Positions 8,570-16,937 of a stretch of DNA of 41,948 nt are shown here, one piece after another (positions within the stretch are counted from its first letter, which is position 1; the number at the start of each line of letters is the position of its first letter). The notes under the pieces are model-generated. The model had not been told where the DNA came from, did no database searches, and saw only the letters and a program-made list of their open reading frames with translations. Made by a program: the position numbers and the translations under genes. Source of the DNA: Candidatus Aminicenantota bacterium (GTDB lineage: Bacteria; Acidobacteriota; Aminicenantia; Aminicenantales; Aminicenantaceae); the NCBI GenBank assembly GCA_030603565.1, contig JAUVXM010000014.1, forward strand, positions 1 through 41,948, written 5' to 3'.

Positions 8570-8941
8570 TTATTCCTTATTCTTTTTTATGGCATTTATG
8601 AGGCCGCCTATTAGTGATGTTACGTGTGTGGTTTTGTCCTGATAATCTAAAAAAGTTCCTTCAGCCAGATACCCAATTTCACGAGATATTATTAGATTTG
8701 AACTTAATGCTGCTGCTGATGCTTTTGCACTCTGCAAATGTTTCACAAACTCCCCGTCATTTCCAAGTACTTCACCTTGAGCAATCAATGACATAACTGA
8801 ATTTGCCGATTTTCGCAGCCCTTCACTGATTACAAGGTCACCGTTTATAAATTCACTGCACGAAAGGCGGTGAATATCAACTGCCAAGTCGCGTGCCTGC
8901 CTCCAGCATTCGAGGTTTTCGAAGTTGTAATATTTTTTCAT
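8570..8941 (-). CDS. Four-helix-bundle protein (23S rRNA intervening-sequence protein family)
   Basis: A 123-residue protein that starts FENLECWRQARDLAVDIH and contains GLRKSANSVMSLIAQGE. This pattern is typical of the small four-helix-bundle proteins first noticed inside 23S rRNA intervening sequences. Members are predicted to form multimers, and their function is not established. A strong AGGAGG lies before the ATG. It is free-standing here, next to a repeat palindrome and not within an rRNA gene. Family members are often found near repeats and mobile DNA, which fits the location. Confidence 0.85.
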   Translation of the reverse strand: MKKYYNFENLECWRQARDLAVDIHRLSCSEFINGDLVISEGLRKSANSVMSLIAQGEVLGNDGEFVKHLQSAKASAAALSSNLIISREIGYLAEGTFLDYQDKTTHVTSLIGGLINAIKKNKE

Positions 8942-9040
8942 TTCTTCTCTCCTCCTATAATACTAAAGACGCGAGAGAATTATATTTTTCTCATAATTAG
9001 GAAAATAAAACCCGTGTTGCCCCTTTTTTCTGATTTTTTC

Positions 9041-9069
9041 TTGACACTGTTTGCAAAGAATCTTAAACT
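9041..9069 (+). promoter_or_regulatory. Sigma70-type promoter for the fumarase/oxidoreductase operon
   Basis: A perfect -35 TTGACA (9041-9046), a 17-base spacer and TAAACT as -10 (9064-9069) lie about 55 bases before the fumarase start. Predicted from sequence only. Confidence 0.6.
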
Positions 9070-9123
9070 GACATTTCATGCCAGGATTATTTATATCTAT
9101 AATATTCTACTTGGAGGTATCAT

Positions 9124-9981
9124 ATGAAAACTATAAATTTATCTGAAGTCAGAGATAAAGTAAAAGACATGGTACAGGAGGCTAATTTTGAACTCCAGGA
9201 CGATGTTCTGAAAGTAATCAAAGATATGCAGGCCAAAGAAGAATCTCCAGCCGGTAAAGCTGTTTTTGAGCAGATCCTGAAAAATTCAGACATTGCAAAA
9301 AAAGACAAATTAGGGCTCTGCCAGGATACAGGCCTGGCTATATTCTTTGTCGAACTGGGCGAAGATGTGAAACTTAATAAAGAGGATGGGCTGGGCAGCC
9401 TGAAAGAAGCCTTCGAAGAGGGTGTCCGCATCGGATATAAAGAAGGCTACCTGCGCAAATCCGTTGTCGAAGACCCCATCCGCCGGAAAAATACCGGAGA
9501 TAACACTCCAGTCTTTATCCACTGGGAACTTGAACCAGGCGATACTTTTAAAGTCACCTTTATTGCCAAAGGAGGCGGTGCGGAAAACATGAGCCAAGTC
9601 AGAATGTTTGCCCCTGCTGCAGGAAAGGAAGGTTTAGAGGATTTTGTGGTGGAAGTAGTTGATACCGCAGGCTCTAACCCTTGCCCGCCTATTATCGTAG
9701 GTGTTGGCGTCGGCGGAAGCTTTGAATATTCCGCTCTTTTAGCAAAAAAAGCGCTGTTGCGCAAGCCTCTCGGCTCGCACAATCCAGATCCTTTCTATGA
9801 AGATATGGAAAAAAGACTGCTAGAACGCATTAATAACCTGGGAATCGGTCCCCAGGGTATGGGCGGGAGATGCACAGCCCTGGCAGTGCATGTGGAAGCT
9901 TTCCCGTGCCATATAGCCTCAATGCCCGCGGCTGTAAACATCCAATGCCACTCGCATAGAGTGCTTAAATTTGAACTTTAG
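9124..9981 (+). CDS. Class I fumarate hydratase, alpha subunit
   Basis: A 285-residue protein matching the N-terminal half of class I (iron-sulfur) fumarases and the TtdA-type alpha subunit of two-part enzymes. Conserved pieces are LGLCQDTG, GGAENMSQ, NPCPPIIVGVGVGG, GPQGMGGRCTALAV and FPCHIASMP. The three cysteines in CQDTG, NPCPP and GRCTA are the expected 4Fe-4S ligands. The complex hydrates fumarate to malate in the TCA cycle. GGAGG sits a few bases before the ATG. The beta subunit, usually the next gene, is absent here: a ferredoxin follows 19 bp later. The beta gene must lie elsewhere if the enzyme is active. L(+)-tartrate dehydratase alpha is an alternative. Confidence 0.88.
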   Translation: MKTINLSEVRDKVKDMVQEANFELQDDVLKVIKDMQAKEESPAGKAVFEQILKNSDIAKKDKLGLCQDTGLAIFFVELGEDVKLNKEDGLGSLKEAFEEGVRIGYKEGYLRKSVVEDPIRRKNTGDNTPVFIHWELEPGDTFKVTFIAKGGGAENMSQVRMFAPAAGKEGLEDFVVEVVDTAGSNPCPPIIVGVGVGGSFEYSALLAKKALLRKPLGSHNPDPFYEDMEKRLLERINNLGIGPQGMGGRCTALAVHVEAFPCHIASMPAAVNIQCHSHRVLKFEL

Positions 9982-10000
9982 GATTAAATAGGAGAATACA

Positions 10001-10225
10001 ATGCCTGCAAAAGGATATGTTGAAATTTTTGTGGAAGGCTGTAAAGGATGCAACCTCTGTGTGATAAACTGCCCCACAGATTGTCTCGCTTTAAAGACAT
10101 CCGAGACCAACAGTTACGGGCTGCACTATGCTTATATGAGAGATGAAGACAATTGTATCGCATGCCAGAACTGTGCCGTGATCTGTCCGGATGCAGCAAT
10201 CACAGTGTATAAAAAAGCAAGTTAA
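10001..10225 (+). CDS. 2[4Fe-4S] ferredoxin subunit of a 2-oxoacid:ferredoxin oxidoreductase
   Basis: A 74-residue ferredoxin with two complete four-cysteine motifs, CKGCNLCVINCP and CIACQNCAVICP. The EGCKGCNLCV opening is typical of the delta subunit of KorD/VorD type. AGGAGAATACA precedes the ATG. It is the first of four consecutive oxidoreductase genes, followed after 19 bp by the alpha subunit. It should pass electrons from the thiamine-bound intermediate to free ferredoxin. Confidence 0.9.
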   Translation: MPAKGYVEIFVEGCKGCNLCVINCPTDCLALKTSETNSYGLHYAYMRDEDNCIACQNCAVICPDAAITVYKKAS

Positions 10226-10244
10226 TATAAGGAATATAAAAGAA

Positions 10245-11306
10245 ATGAGTGAAATAAAATTAATGAAAGGAAATGAAGCTCTGGCTGAAGCCGCTATCCG
10301 CGCAGGCTTGCAGGGCTATTTTGGGTATCCAATCACTCCTCAGTCGGAAGTAATGGAATATCTGGCCCTAGAAGAGCCCAAACACAACTATGTTCTTCTC
10401 CAGGCTGAAAGTGAAGTCGCTGCCGTGAATATGATGTATGGAGCCGGAGGCGCCGGGGCCAGAGTAATGACTACGACTTCATCACCGGGTTTTTCTCTTA
10501 TGCAGGAAGGTATATCCTATATCGCCTGTGCCCAGATCCCCTGCCTCTTCGCAAACATCGTACGCGGCGGCCCCGGACTGGGTACTATTCAATCCAGCCA
10601 AAGTGACTATTTTCAGGCTACTAAGGGAGGCGGCCATGGCGATTATCATCTGATTGTCCTCGCTCCAAATTCGGTCCAGGAAATGGTCGACCATGTCTAT
10701 TTGGGATTTAAGCTGGCTGATAAATACCGGTCGCCAGCAATGCTTCTCTCAGATGGAGCAATCGGGCAGATGATGGAAAAAGTTCAGCTACCCAGCCCGA
10801 TCGAATATAAACCTGACAAACCCTGGGCTACAGTGGGGAAAAAATCGGGACAGGAAAGAAATTATCTCACCTCGCTCTATATCCAGCCCGAAGAGATGGA
10901 AGAGAAAAACATAGAGCTGCAGGCAAAATTTAAAAAGATCGAAGAAAATGAAGTCCGCTTTGAAGAATATAAAACAAACGATGCCGAAATAATCATCGTT
11001 TCATTTGGGCTTAGTTCGCGCATTTCCAAGAAATCAGTTGACATGGCACGGGAAGCAGGCTTAAAAGTGGGACTGTTCAGGCCGATAACTGTATGGCCTT
11101 TTCCAGCTAATAAAATTGCAGACATTGCCGCACGCAAGCAGGTGAAATTTTTCATCTCAGTAGAGATGAATGCCGGTCAGATGTTAGAGGATGTCAAACT
11201 GGCAGTTAACGGGAAAAAACCCGTTTATTTTTACGGGCGCATGGGTGGAATAATCCCTACACCAAAGGAAATATTAACTGCTGTGCAAGAAAGGAGCCGA
11301 TCATGA
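10245..11306 (+). CDS. vorB: 2-oxoacid:ferredoxin oxidoreductase alpha subunit (VorB/KorA type)
   Basis: A 353-residue pyrimidine-binding-domain subunit. The ATG at 10245 starts the conserved MSEIKLMKGNEALAEAAI; the frame open from 10191 overlaps the ferredoxin and is rejected. Family features are the early GYPITPQSEVMEYLA and MTTTSSPGFSLMQEG, plus a later transketolase C-terminal-like region (GLFRPITVWPFP). The enzyme oxidatively decarboxylates a 2-oxoacid (branched-chain, 2-oxoglutarate or pyruvate) to an acyl-CoA and reduces ferredoxin. The KLMKGNEA start looks most like VorB, but substrate cannot be fixed from sequence. It overlaps the beta subunit by 4 bp. Confidence 0.9.
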   Translation: MSEIKLMKGNEALAEAAIRAGLQGYFGYPITPQSEVMEYLALEEPKHNYVLLQAESEVAAVNMMYGAGGAGARVMTTTSSPGFSLMQEGISYIACAQIPCLFANIVRGGPGLGTIQSSQSDYFQATKGGGHGDYHLIVLAPNSVQEMVDHVYLGFKLADKYRSPAMLLSDGAIGQMMEKVQLPSPIEYKPDKPWATVGKKSGQERNYLTSLYIQPEEMEEKNIELQAKFKKIEENEVRFEEYKTNDAEIIIVSFGLSSRISKKSVDMAREAGLKVGLFRPITVWPFPANKIADIAARKQVKFFISVEMNAGQMLEDVKLAVNGKKPVYFYGRMGGIIPTPKEILTAVQERSRS

Positions 11307-12058
11307 AGGAAGGGTATAAACTCATATATCAAAAACCTAAAACGTTACGTAAAAAACGCATGCACTACTGCCCTGGCTGTTTCCATGCGACAACACATAA
11401 GCTGACGATGGAAGTAGTTGAAGAATTGGGCATTCAAGAAAAAACCATCGGAGTATGCCCGGTTGGATGTTCGGTCTTTGCTTATGACTATATGGATGTG
11501 GACATGCAGGAGGCGGCCCACGGCAGAGCCGCTGCAGTCGCAACCGGGATTAAACGGATGCATCCGGACAAAATCGTCTTTTCATACCAGGGGGATGGAG
11601 ACCTGGCTGCAATCGGTACTGCTGAGACCATCCATGCCTGTAACCGGGGGGAAAACTTCACATTCATCTTCATTAACAACGGTATATATGGAATGACCGG
11701 CGGGCAGATGGCTCCCACTACTCTGGAAGGGCAGAAAACCACAACCTCCCCTTATGGACGCGATCCAAAAAAAGTCGGCCTTCCCCTGAAGATGTGCGAA
11801 ATAGTCTCACAATTCGATGCTGTAGCCTATGTGGAAAGAGTAAGCTGCAATACTCCTGCTAATGCCAGAAAAGCCAAACGGGCTATTAAGAAGGCTTTTG
11901 AATACCAAATACAGGGTCTGGGGACAACATTTATCGAGGTAGCCTCTAACTGCCCCTCCGGTTGGAAGTGCACCCCTGAGGAATCTTTGGAATGGCTCAA
12001 AGAAAAAGTGTTCCCTTATTATCCCTTAGGAATCTTTAAAAATCCGGAGGAAAAATAG
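11303..12058 (+). CDS. 2-oxoacid:ferredoxin oxidoreductase beta subunit (thiamine pyrophosphate binding)
   Basis: A 251-residue subunit that binds thiamine pyrophosphate. MHYCPGCFHA and VCPVGCS are conserved near the start. The GDGD...N motif for the Mg-pyrophosphate site appears as YQGDGDLAAIGTAE followed by FIFINNGIYGMTGGQMAPT. CPSGWKC sits near the end. The start overlaps the alpha-subunit stop by 4 bp, and the gamma subunit follows without a gap, which supports stoichiometric translation. It belongs to the KorB/VorA group. Confidence 0.92.
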   Translation: MKEGYKLIYQKPKTLRKKRMHYCPGCFHATTHKLTMEVVEELGIQEKTIGVCPVGCSVFAYDYMDVDMQEAAHGRAAAVATGIKRMHPDKIVFSYQGDGDLAAIGTAETIHACNRGENFTFIFINNGIYGMTGGQMAPTTLEGQKTTTSPYGRDPKKVGLPLKMCEIVSQFDAVAYVERVSCNTPANARKAKRAIKKAFEYQIQGLGTTFIEVASNCPSGWKCTPEESLEWLKEKVFPYYPLGIFKNPEEK

Positions 12059-12604
12059 ATGTTAGAGGAAATGGTTTTTGCAGGATTCGGAGGTCAAGGA
12101 GTACTTTCCATGGGGACCATCCTGGCTTATGCAGCCATGAAAGAAGGAAAAAACGTCAGTTGGATGCCGTCTTACGGACCAGAGATGAGGGGCGGCACTG
12201 CCAACTGCATGGTAAATATCAGTGATAAAGAAATATCTTCTCCCATCGTTAATGAATATGACATAGCAGTTGTTCTAAATCTACCTTCATTGCACAAATT
12301 CGAACCTAAAATCAAACAGAACGGCATACTTATCTGGGAAAGCAGTACTATTAAAGAAAAACCGAAGCGGAAAGACATCAAAACTTATGATATCCCAGCT
12401 ATTAATATTGCAGCTGAAAAGCTTAAAAATGTAAAAGTCATGAACATGGTGGTATTAGGGGCTCTGCTTCAAATTAATAGTGACCTGGTTAAAAAAGAAT
12501 CCGTGCTGCTTGCGCTAAAAGAAACCCTGCCCGAGCGTCATCACGATCTAATACCGCTTAACGAAAAAGCGCTTATTCTTGGCGGGGAGCTAGTTAAGCA
12601 ATAA
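12059..12604 (+). CDS. 2-oxoacid:ferredoxin oxidoreductase gamma subunit
   Basis: A 181-residue gamma-domain protein opening with MVFAGFGGQGVLSMG and then SYGPEMRGGTANCMV, both characteristic of the KorC/VorC gamma family. In this multi-subunit class the gamma domain completes the CoA-binding core. The gene starts immediately after the beta stop codon, with GGAGGAAAAATAG providing the ribosome site inside the previous gene. It closes the fumarase-to-gamma run. Only 16 bp separate it from the convergent thioredoxin gene, and no hairpin terminator was seen there. Confidence 0.9.
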   Translation: MLEEMVFAGFGGQGVLSMGTILAYAAMKEGKNVSWMPSYGPEMRGGTANCMVNISDKEISSPIVNEYDIAVVLNLPSLHKFEPKIKQNGILIWESSTIKEKPKRKDIKTYDIPAINIAAEKLKNVKVMNMVVLGALLQINSDLVKKESVLLALKETLPERHHDLIPLNEKALILGGELVKQ

Positions 12605-12620
12605 AGAAAGAAACACCACG

Positions 12621-13121
12621 TCATTTTAATTCTAAAAACATTTTTTCTACCTGGGTTTTGTCCATATATCCTACGTGTTTCTTATGTATATTACCTTCCC
12701 TGTCGATTATTATGGTGGCTGGGATATACTGACCGGGCTGATAAGCCTGCATGATCCCCATATTAGCCATAGCCAAGGGATAGGTTATCTTCATTTTTTC
12801 AGCAAATGCCTTAACTATATCCGTACCCTGACGATCAAGGGACACCCCCAATATTTCCATACCTTCGCCTTTATATTTGTCATACATTTCCATAAATCCC
12901 GGAATCTCCTGCCGGCAGGGGGGGCACCAGGTCGCCCAGAAATTAAGAAAAAAAACTTCGCCTTCAAAATCCGTTAGAGTCACCTTTTTGCCGTCTAAAG
13001 CAATTAGAGTAAACTCCGGAGCAGCCTGATCATTAGCACTCGCAATAAGAAAATTGAAAGTCAATACCACTGCCAAAATTCCCAAGCTCAAAATAGTTAA
13101 TGATTTAGTTGTTCTCTTCAT
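12621..13121 (-). CDS. TlpA/ResA-like membrane-anchored thioredoxin
   Basis: A 166-residue protein with a hydrophobic N-terminal segment (about residues 8-27) that serves as signal or anchor, then a thioredoxin fold. The redox motif is WCPPC (Cys66 and Cys69) inside NFWATWCPPCRQEIPG. FTLIALDGKKVTL before it and the cis-Pro loop YIPATIIIDREG after it match the AhpC-TSA/Redoxin-type TlpA, ResA and CcmG group. These act on the periplasmic side, usually reducing disulfides in cytochrome c assembly or in other exported proteins. No cytochrome genes are nearby, so the target is unknown. AGGAGCTGAAC precedes the ATG. Confidence 0.88.
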   Translation of the reverse strand: MKRTTKSLTILSLGILAVVLTFNFLIASANDQAAPEFTLIALDGKKVTLTDFEGEVFFLNFWATWCPPCRQEIPGFMEMYDKYKGEGMEILGVSLDRQGTDIVKAFAEKMKITYPLAMANMGIMQAYQPGQYIPATIIIDREGNIHKKHVGYMDKTQVEKMFLELK

Positions 13122-13259
13122 GTTCAGCTCCTGCTAATTTTAAAAAAGAGGCTATCCTCTTCGAGAGGTTGTTATAAATACGATAATTATTATAGGATAT
13201 ATAATATAATATTGCAACAATTTTAGATAATACAATGACTTTGATTTGCTATTTTCGAA

Positions 13260-14255
13260 TCACCATTTATAAGTCACTGCACCCCAAGTAAAACCGGCTC
13301 CAAAAGCTACCATTACGATGATATCTTCAGGCTTTAGCCTGCCGCTTTCTTTTATCTCGTGAAGGGCAATGGGGATAGTAGCAACCGAAACATTCCCATA
13401 TTTGTGAATAATTGAAATAACTTTTTCTTTATCAAGTTTGACCCTGCGGCCGGTAGCATCAATGATCCTAGCATTGGCCTGATGGGGAATCAAATAATCA
13501 ATATCTTCCTTTTGCAATCCCGCTTTTTTTACAACCTCAACAGCTGCCTCCCCCATGCACTTAACAGCATGCTTGAAGACCTCGTTCCCCCGCATACTCA
13601 GATACCGGAGCTCTTGCTGCAGAACTTCCTGGGAACAAGGTTGGCGTACTCCTCCACCCGGCTGTATCAATAACTCACCCAAGTTTCCGTCCGCTTTCCA
13701 GTAAGAGGAAAGCATTCCGCAATCCTCCTCTGTTGCTTCCAGTACAACTCCGGCAGCAGCATCACCAAAAAGAACACAGGTGTTGCGGTCGTTCCAGTTT
13801 GTGATCTTAGTCAAACACTCGCTTCCCAGCAAAAGAATCCTCTTATTTGTCCTGTTTAAAATCAGACTTTCCGCTAAGATCATTCCATATATAAAGCCTG
13901 TACATCCAGCTGATACATCAAATGCTGGAATATGATCAGCTTTAAGGCCTCTCTGTACCCAGCAGGCGGTGGAAGGAAATATCGTATCCGGGGTGGAAGT
14001 TGCGACAATAATCAGGTCAATATCATCCACAGTTAAACCGGCATCTTTCAGAATCCTGCGGCCCGCTTCAATTGCCAAATCAGAAGTGATCTCCTCCGGT
14101 GAAGCAATATGACGCTCTTTGATCCCAGTGCGGGTAGTGATCCACTCGTCTGAAGTATCAACCATTTTTTCCAGGTCTGCATTGGTTAAAATCTTATCGG
14201 GAACATAAAACCCAGTTCCAATAATCTTTATCCACCGTATACTTTTATAACTCAT
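13260..14255 (-). CDS. fabH: 3-oxoacyl-[acyl-carrier-protein] synthase III (FabH)
   Basis: A 331-residue ketoacyl synthase III. I choose the ATG at 14255 (GGAGATGTA before it) over the longer frame from 14294, whose first residues come from a repeat arm. The catalytic triad is visible: Cys in DVSAGCTGFIYG, His in YLIPHQANARI and Asn in KYGNVSVATIP. The C-terminal FGAGFTWGAV is typical. The enzyme condenses acetyl-CoA (or a branched starter) with malonyl-ACP to begin fatty acid synthesis. No plsX, fabD or acpP lies beside it, unlike many bacteria. Chain initiation is therefore encoded apart from the main fab cluster, or this is a second copy. Confidence 0.95.
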   Translation of the reverse strand: MSYKSIRWIKIIGTGFYVPDKILTNADLEKMVDTSDEWITTRTGIKERHIASPEEITSDLAIEAGRRILKDAGLTVDDIDLIIVATSTPDTIFPSTACWVQRGLKADHIPAFDVSAGCTGFIYGMILAESLILNRTNKRILLLGSECLTKITNWNDRNTCVLFGDAAAGVVLEATEEDCGMLSSYWKADGNLGELLIQPGGGVRQPCSQEVLQQELRYLSMRGNEVFKHAVKCMGEAAVEVVKKAGLQKEDIDYLIPHQANARIIDATGRRVKLDKEKVISIIHKYGNVSVATIPIALHEIKESGRLKPEDIIVMVAFGAGFTWGAVTYKW

Positions 14256-14269
14256 TACATCTCCAAAAA

Positions 14270-14290
14270 AACCTGAATTATTCACAAAAA
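14270..14290. repeat. AACCTGAAYTATTCATAAA-family repeat arm in the fabH leader
   Basis: AACCTGAATTATTCACAAAA lies 15 bases upstream of the fabH start. It explains why the reading frame looks open further upstream. Confidence 0.55.
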
Positions 14291-14377
14291 TCAAGAACTA
14301 TCCGTGAAAAAATATAGTCTAAAGAATTTGGGTTTTATTTGCAAACAATAAAAAAGAAAGTTAGAATGGGAAAAACA

Positions 14378-14427
14378 GAAAATAGTAAATAGTGAATAGT
14401 AAATGGAAAATAGTAAATGGAAAATGG
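14378..14427. repeat. AATAGTAAATGG-type AT-rich repeat
   Basis: A run of near-identical units (AATAGTAAATAGTGAATAGT, then AAATGGAAAATAGTAAATGG) that reaches into the start of the outer-membrane protein gene and creates two alternative ATG codons there. Confidence 0.65.
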
Positions 14428-15671
14428 GATTGCCTCACTTCCTTCGAAAGCTCGCAATAACAATTATTACTCTATTCATTTTATATCCTTCAACATTAAA
14501 GGCACAGCTTTTACTGGGTCAGTACGAAGATGAAGCCCCTCTGATGACCTGGAATCTCCTTGGACCGGCAACCGGCTCGATTGCCGGCATGGGTAATGTG
14601 CGTTTCACCAACACCACTGATTGCTCAGCTGTGCTTACTAACCCGGCGCTGATAAGTAAACTTCCCAAGCTAACTCTGACTTTCAATTCATCCATCCAAG
14701 CCGCCCAGCTCAATAAGTATGGGTTCATCAATACAGGACTTCTTCATACTGAAGAAAATTCACTAATTACAATCTACGCTCTTGATCTCATAGGAATATC
14801 ATATAATTTCGGGAGTTGGGGGATAGCAGTATCCATGGCAGAATTAGAGAATTACAGCAGGCCAACAGCCAAATACGAATCCTATTACCGGGAAAATCTT
14901 AATAAATCCATTGAGTATTCTCAAAAAGGCTGCCTGAACAATCTAAATCTCTCTCTCTCAAAACGATTTAATCCCTGGATTTCAGCCGGTATCGGGATTA
15001 ACTTTGTTAAGGGCTCATTAGAGAGGAACTGGGAAGATAAAAATTTCATGCCAGATATTACCATTAGCGATTATAAACATCATGATATTGAGGGATACTA
15101 TATTAACGGCGGCCTTATTTTTAATATCAGCAAGGATTTTATGCTCGCAACTATATTCCGGTCTCCCTATACTAGGAAAGCTGACAGTGAAAGCCGTTTG
15201 CGTAACTTCACTCCGGCAGGAAATACGGATATATCCATCGAAATATCCCATAAAAGCAGCTTCAAACAGCCATTAGTTTTAGGTGCCGGTTTTAATTACA
15301 GGATTTCCAATCCCATCAGTTTTGCTTTAGATGTCAGTTTCTTCAATTGGGAATATTACAAAGTCGATTTCTTTGGTGAAGAACTCGACAGAGATTTTAA
15401 AAATACAGTCATAATCAATTCAGGTATTGAATATGTGAGTTCTATCCAGATTTTTAATTATCTTTTAAAAATTCCGGCCTGGGCGGGATTTAGCTATGAT
15501 CCCCAGCCGATGAAGAAAGCGGCCTCAAAATATCATTACTTTACAACCGGACTTGGGGTCAGAGGAAAGCATTTTTTTCTTGACTTAGGGTTTATGTTTG
15601 GCTTCGAAACCGGTTCCGGCAATAATTTAAAAACCAAGAAAGCAACCCTGACACTTGGGTTCAGGTATTAA
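14424..15671 (+). CDS. Predicted outer-membrane beta-barrel protein (OmpP1/FadL- or PorV-like)
   Basis: About 415 residues. I prefer the ATG at 14424 because the frame from 14403 only adds repeat-encoded residues; no good ribosome site marks either. The N-terminus is a signal peptide with a hydrophobic core (LAITIITLFILYP) and a likely cut after STLKAQ. The mature part begins with a GSIAGMGNVRF...NPALIS segment that recalls the GMGGA...NPAG signature of FadL/PorV-type barrels. Alternating hydrophobic strands and a C-terminal aromatic ending (LGFRY) fit outer-membrane insertion. It may carry hydrophobic compounds or assist secretion; the role is not established. The carboxypeptidase starts 3 bp after its stop. 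Confidence 0.65.
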   Translation: MGLPHFLRKLAITIITLFILYPSTLKAQLLLGQYEDEAPLMTWNLLGPATGSIAGMGNVRFTNTTDCSAVLTNPALISKLPKLTLTFNSSIQAAQLNKYGFINTGLLHTEENSLITIYALDLIGISYNFGSWGIAVSMAELENYSRPTAKYESYYRENLNKSIEYSQKGCLNNLNLSLSKRFNPWISAGIGINFVKGSLERNWEDKNFMPDITISDYKHHDIEGYYINGGLIFNISKDFMLATIFRSPYTRKADSESRLRNFTPAGNTDISIEISHKSSFKQPLVLGAGFNYRISNPISFALDVSFFNWEYYKVDFFGEELDRDFKNTVIINSGIEYVSSIQIFNYLLKIPAWAGFSYDPQPMKKAASKYHYFTTGLGVRGKHFFLDLGFMFGFETGSGNNLKTKKATLTLGFRY

Positions 15672-15674
15672 AAC

Positions 15675-16937
15675 ATGAAAAAAATATTAGTTATCTTCAG
15701 TTTAGCCATCCTCCTGTTCTCTCCGTCTTTTCCGCAGGATATTGGAAATTGGGATATTATCAGCATTAACAAAAATCCGCAAACTTTAGAAAAACTTAGA
15801 AAAATGCACCTTGATTTTTTAATGGAAAAAGATGGAAAGATCTATATAGTCACAAACATATCCGACCTTCTCAAATTAAACCAGGAGAACATCCCCTATT
15901 CTATCGAAACATTCAAATTCCCTCCCTTTAAAACAAATGCAGCTTCTATCCAAGGAGGAATAAATGGAAGCTTTCATTCCTACAAGGAAACAGAACAGGA
16001 GCTTGCTTCCATTGAAGAAACATATCCTAAGATAGCCAAAGTCCATGTTATTGGCACAAGCCTCGAAGAACGAAATATTTCGGCTATCAAAATCAGCGAC
16101 CAGGTAGGATCGGAAGAAAATGAGGGGGAAATTCTCTTTCTCGGCTGCCATCATGCCCGCGAATGGATCTCAGTCGAGGTTCCTTTAATGCTGGCAAAAT
16201 TCCTTACTGACAATTACAACACCGACCCAGACATAAAAGCACTCGTTGACAACAGCGAGATCTGGATAGTACCGATTGTCAACCCGGACGGGCTTGAATA
16301 CAGTATCTATGTATACCGATACTGGCGGAAAAACCGACGGGATAATGGAGATGGGACATATGGAGTCGACCTTAACCGCAATTACGCCTTCAAGTGGGGA
16401 TTTGACAACCAAGGCTCCAGCCCCGATTCCATTTCTCAGGTCTTTCGTGGACAATCTCCCTTTTCCGAACCTGAGACCCAAGCCATACACGAATTGGTAG
16501 CTAAACATGACTTTAAGGCCCTGGTAAGCTACCATAACTTCTCCCAAGTAATCCTTTACCCCTGGGGATATAAAACAGGACCTTCTCAAATTGATGATCT
16601 TCTTTACACACTGTCCCAGGCCATGTCTGAGCGTATCCAGGCAGTACACGGCCGGATTTATGACTATGGGCGTGCCAGCTCAACCCTATATTTAACCAAT
16701 GGAGATACAACCGATTGGGCATTAGGCGTATATGCGATCCCCTCTTTTACTATTGAACTTCCACCAATAGACATCCTGCAAGGAGGTTTTTTCAACTCTG
16801 AAGGAGACATTCAATCCATTGTTGCAGAAAACCTCCCGGCTGCAATCTATCTTATCGAATGGGCGATTCAGAATGCTGGAGAAAAACCTTCCCTTAATCA
16901 TAAGAATAAGCTGCCATCAGAAATAAGAAAAAAATGA
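15675..16937 (+). CDS. Secreted M14-family zinc carboxypeptidase
   Basis: A 420-residue protein with a signal peptide (KKILVIFSLAILLFSPSFPQ) and a short propeptide-like region, then an M14 catalytic domain. The zinc ligands and active residues are visible: His and Glu in GCHHAREW (about His160 and Glu163), the NPDGLEYS and YWRKNRRDNGDG stretches, the substrate-binding GVDLNRNY, the third zinc His in LVSYHNFSQ, and the catalytic Glu in SFTIELPP. Such enzymes remove C-terminal residues from peptides outside the cytoplasm. It is sandwiched between an outer-membrane protein and a membrane coiled-coil protein with spacings of 3 and -4 bp, so all three are probably co-expressed. Confidence 0.92.
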   Translation: MKKILVIFSLAILLFSPSFPQDIGNWDIISINKNPQTLEKLRKMHLDFLMEKDGKIYIVTNISDLLKLNQENIPYSIETFKFPPFKTNAASIQGGINGSFHSYKETEQELASIEETYPKIAKVHVIGTSLEERNISAIKISDQVGSEENEGEILFLGCHHAREWISVEVPLMLAKFLTDNYNTDPDIKALVDNSEIWIVPIVNPDGLEYSIYVYRYWRKNRRDNGDGTYGVDLNRNYAFKWGFDNQGSSPDSISQVFRGQSPFSEPETQAIHELVAKHDFKALVSYHNFSQVILYPWGYKTGPSQIDDLLYTLSQAMSERIQAVHGRIYDYGRASSTLYLTNGDTTDWALGVYAIPSFTIELPPIDILQGGFFNSEGDIQSIVAENLPAAIYLIEWAIQNAGEKPSLNHKNKLPSEIRKK

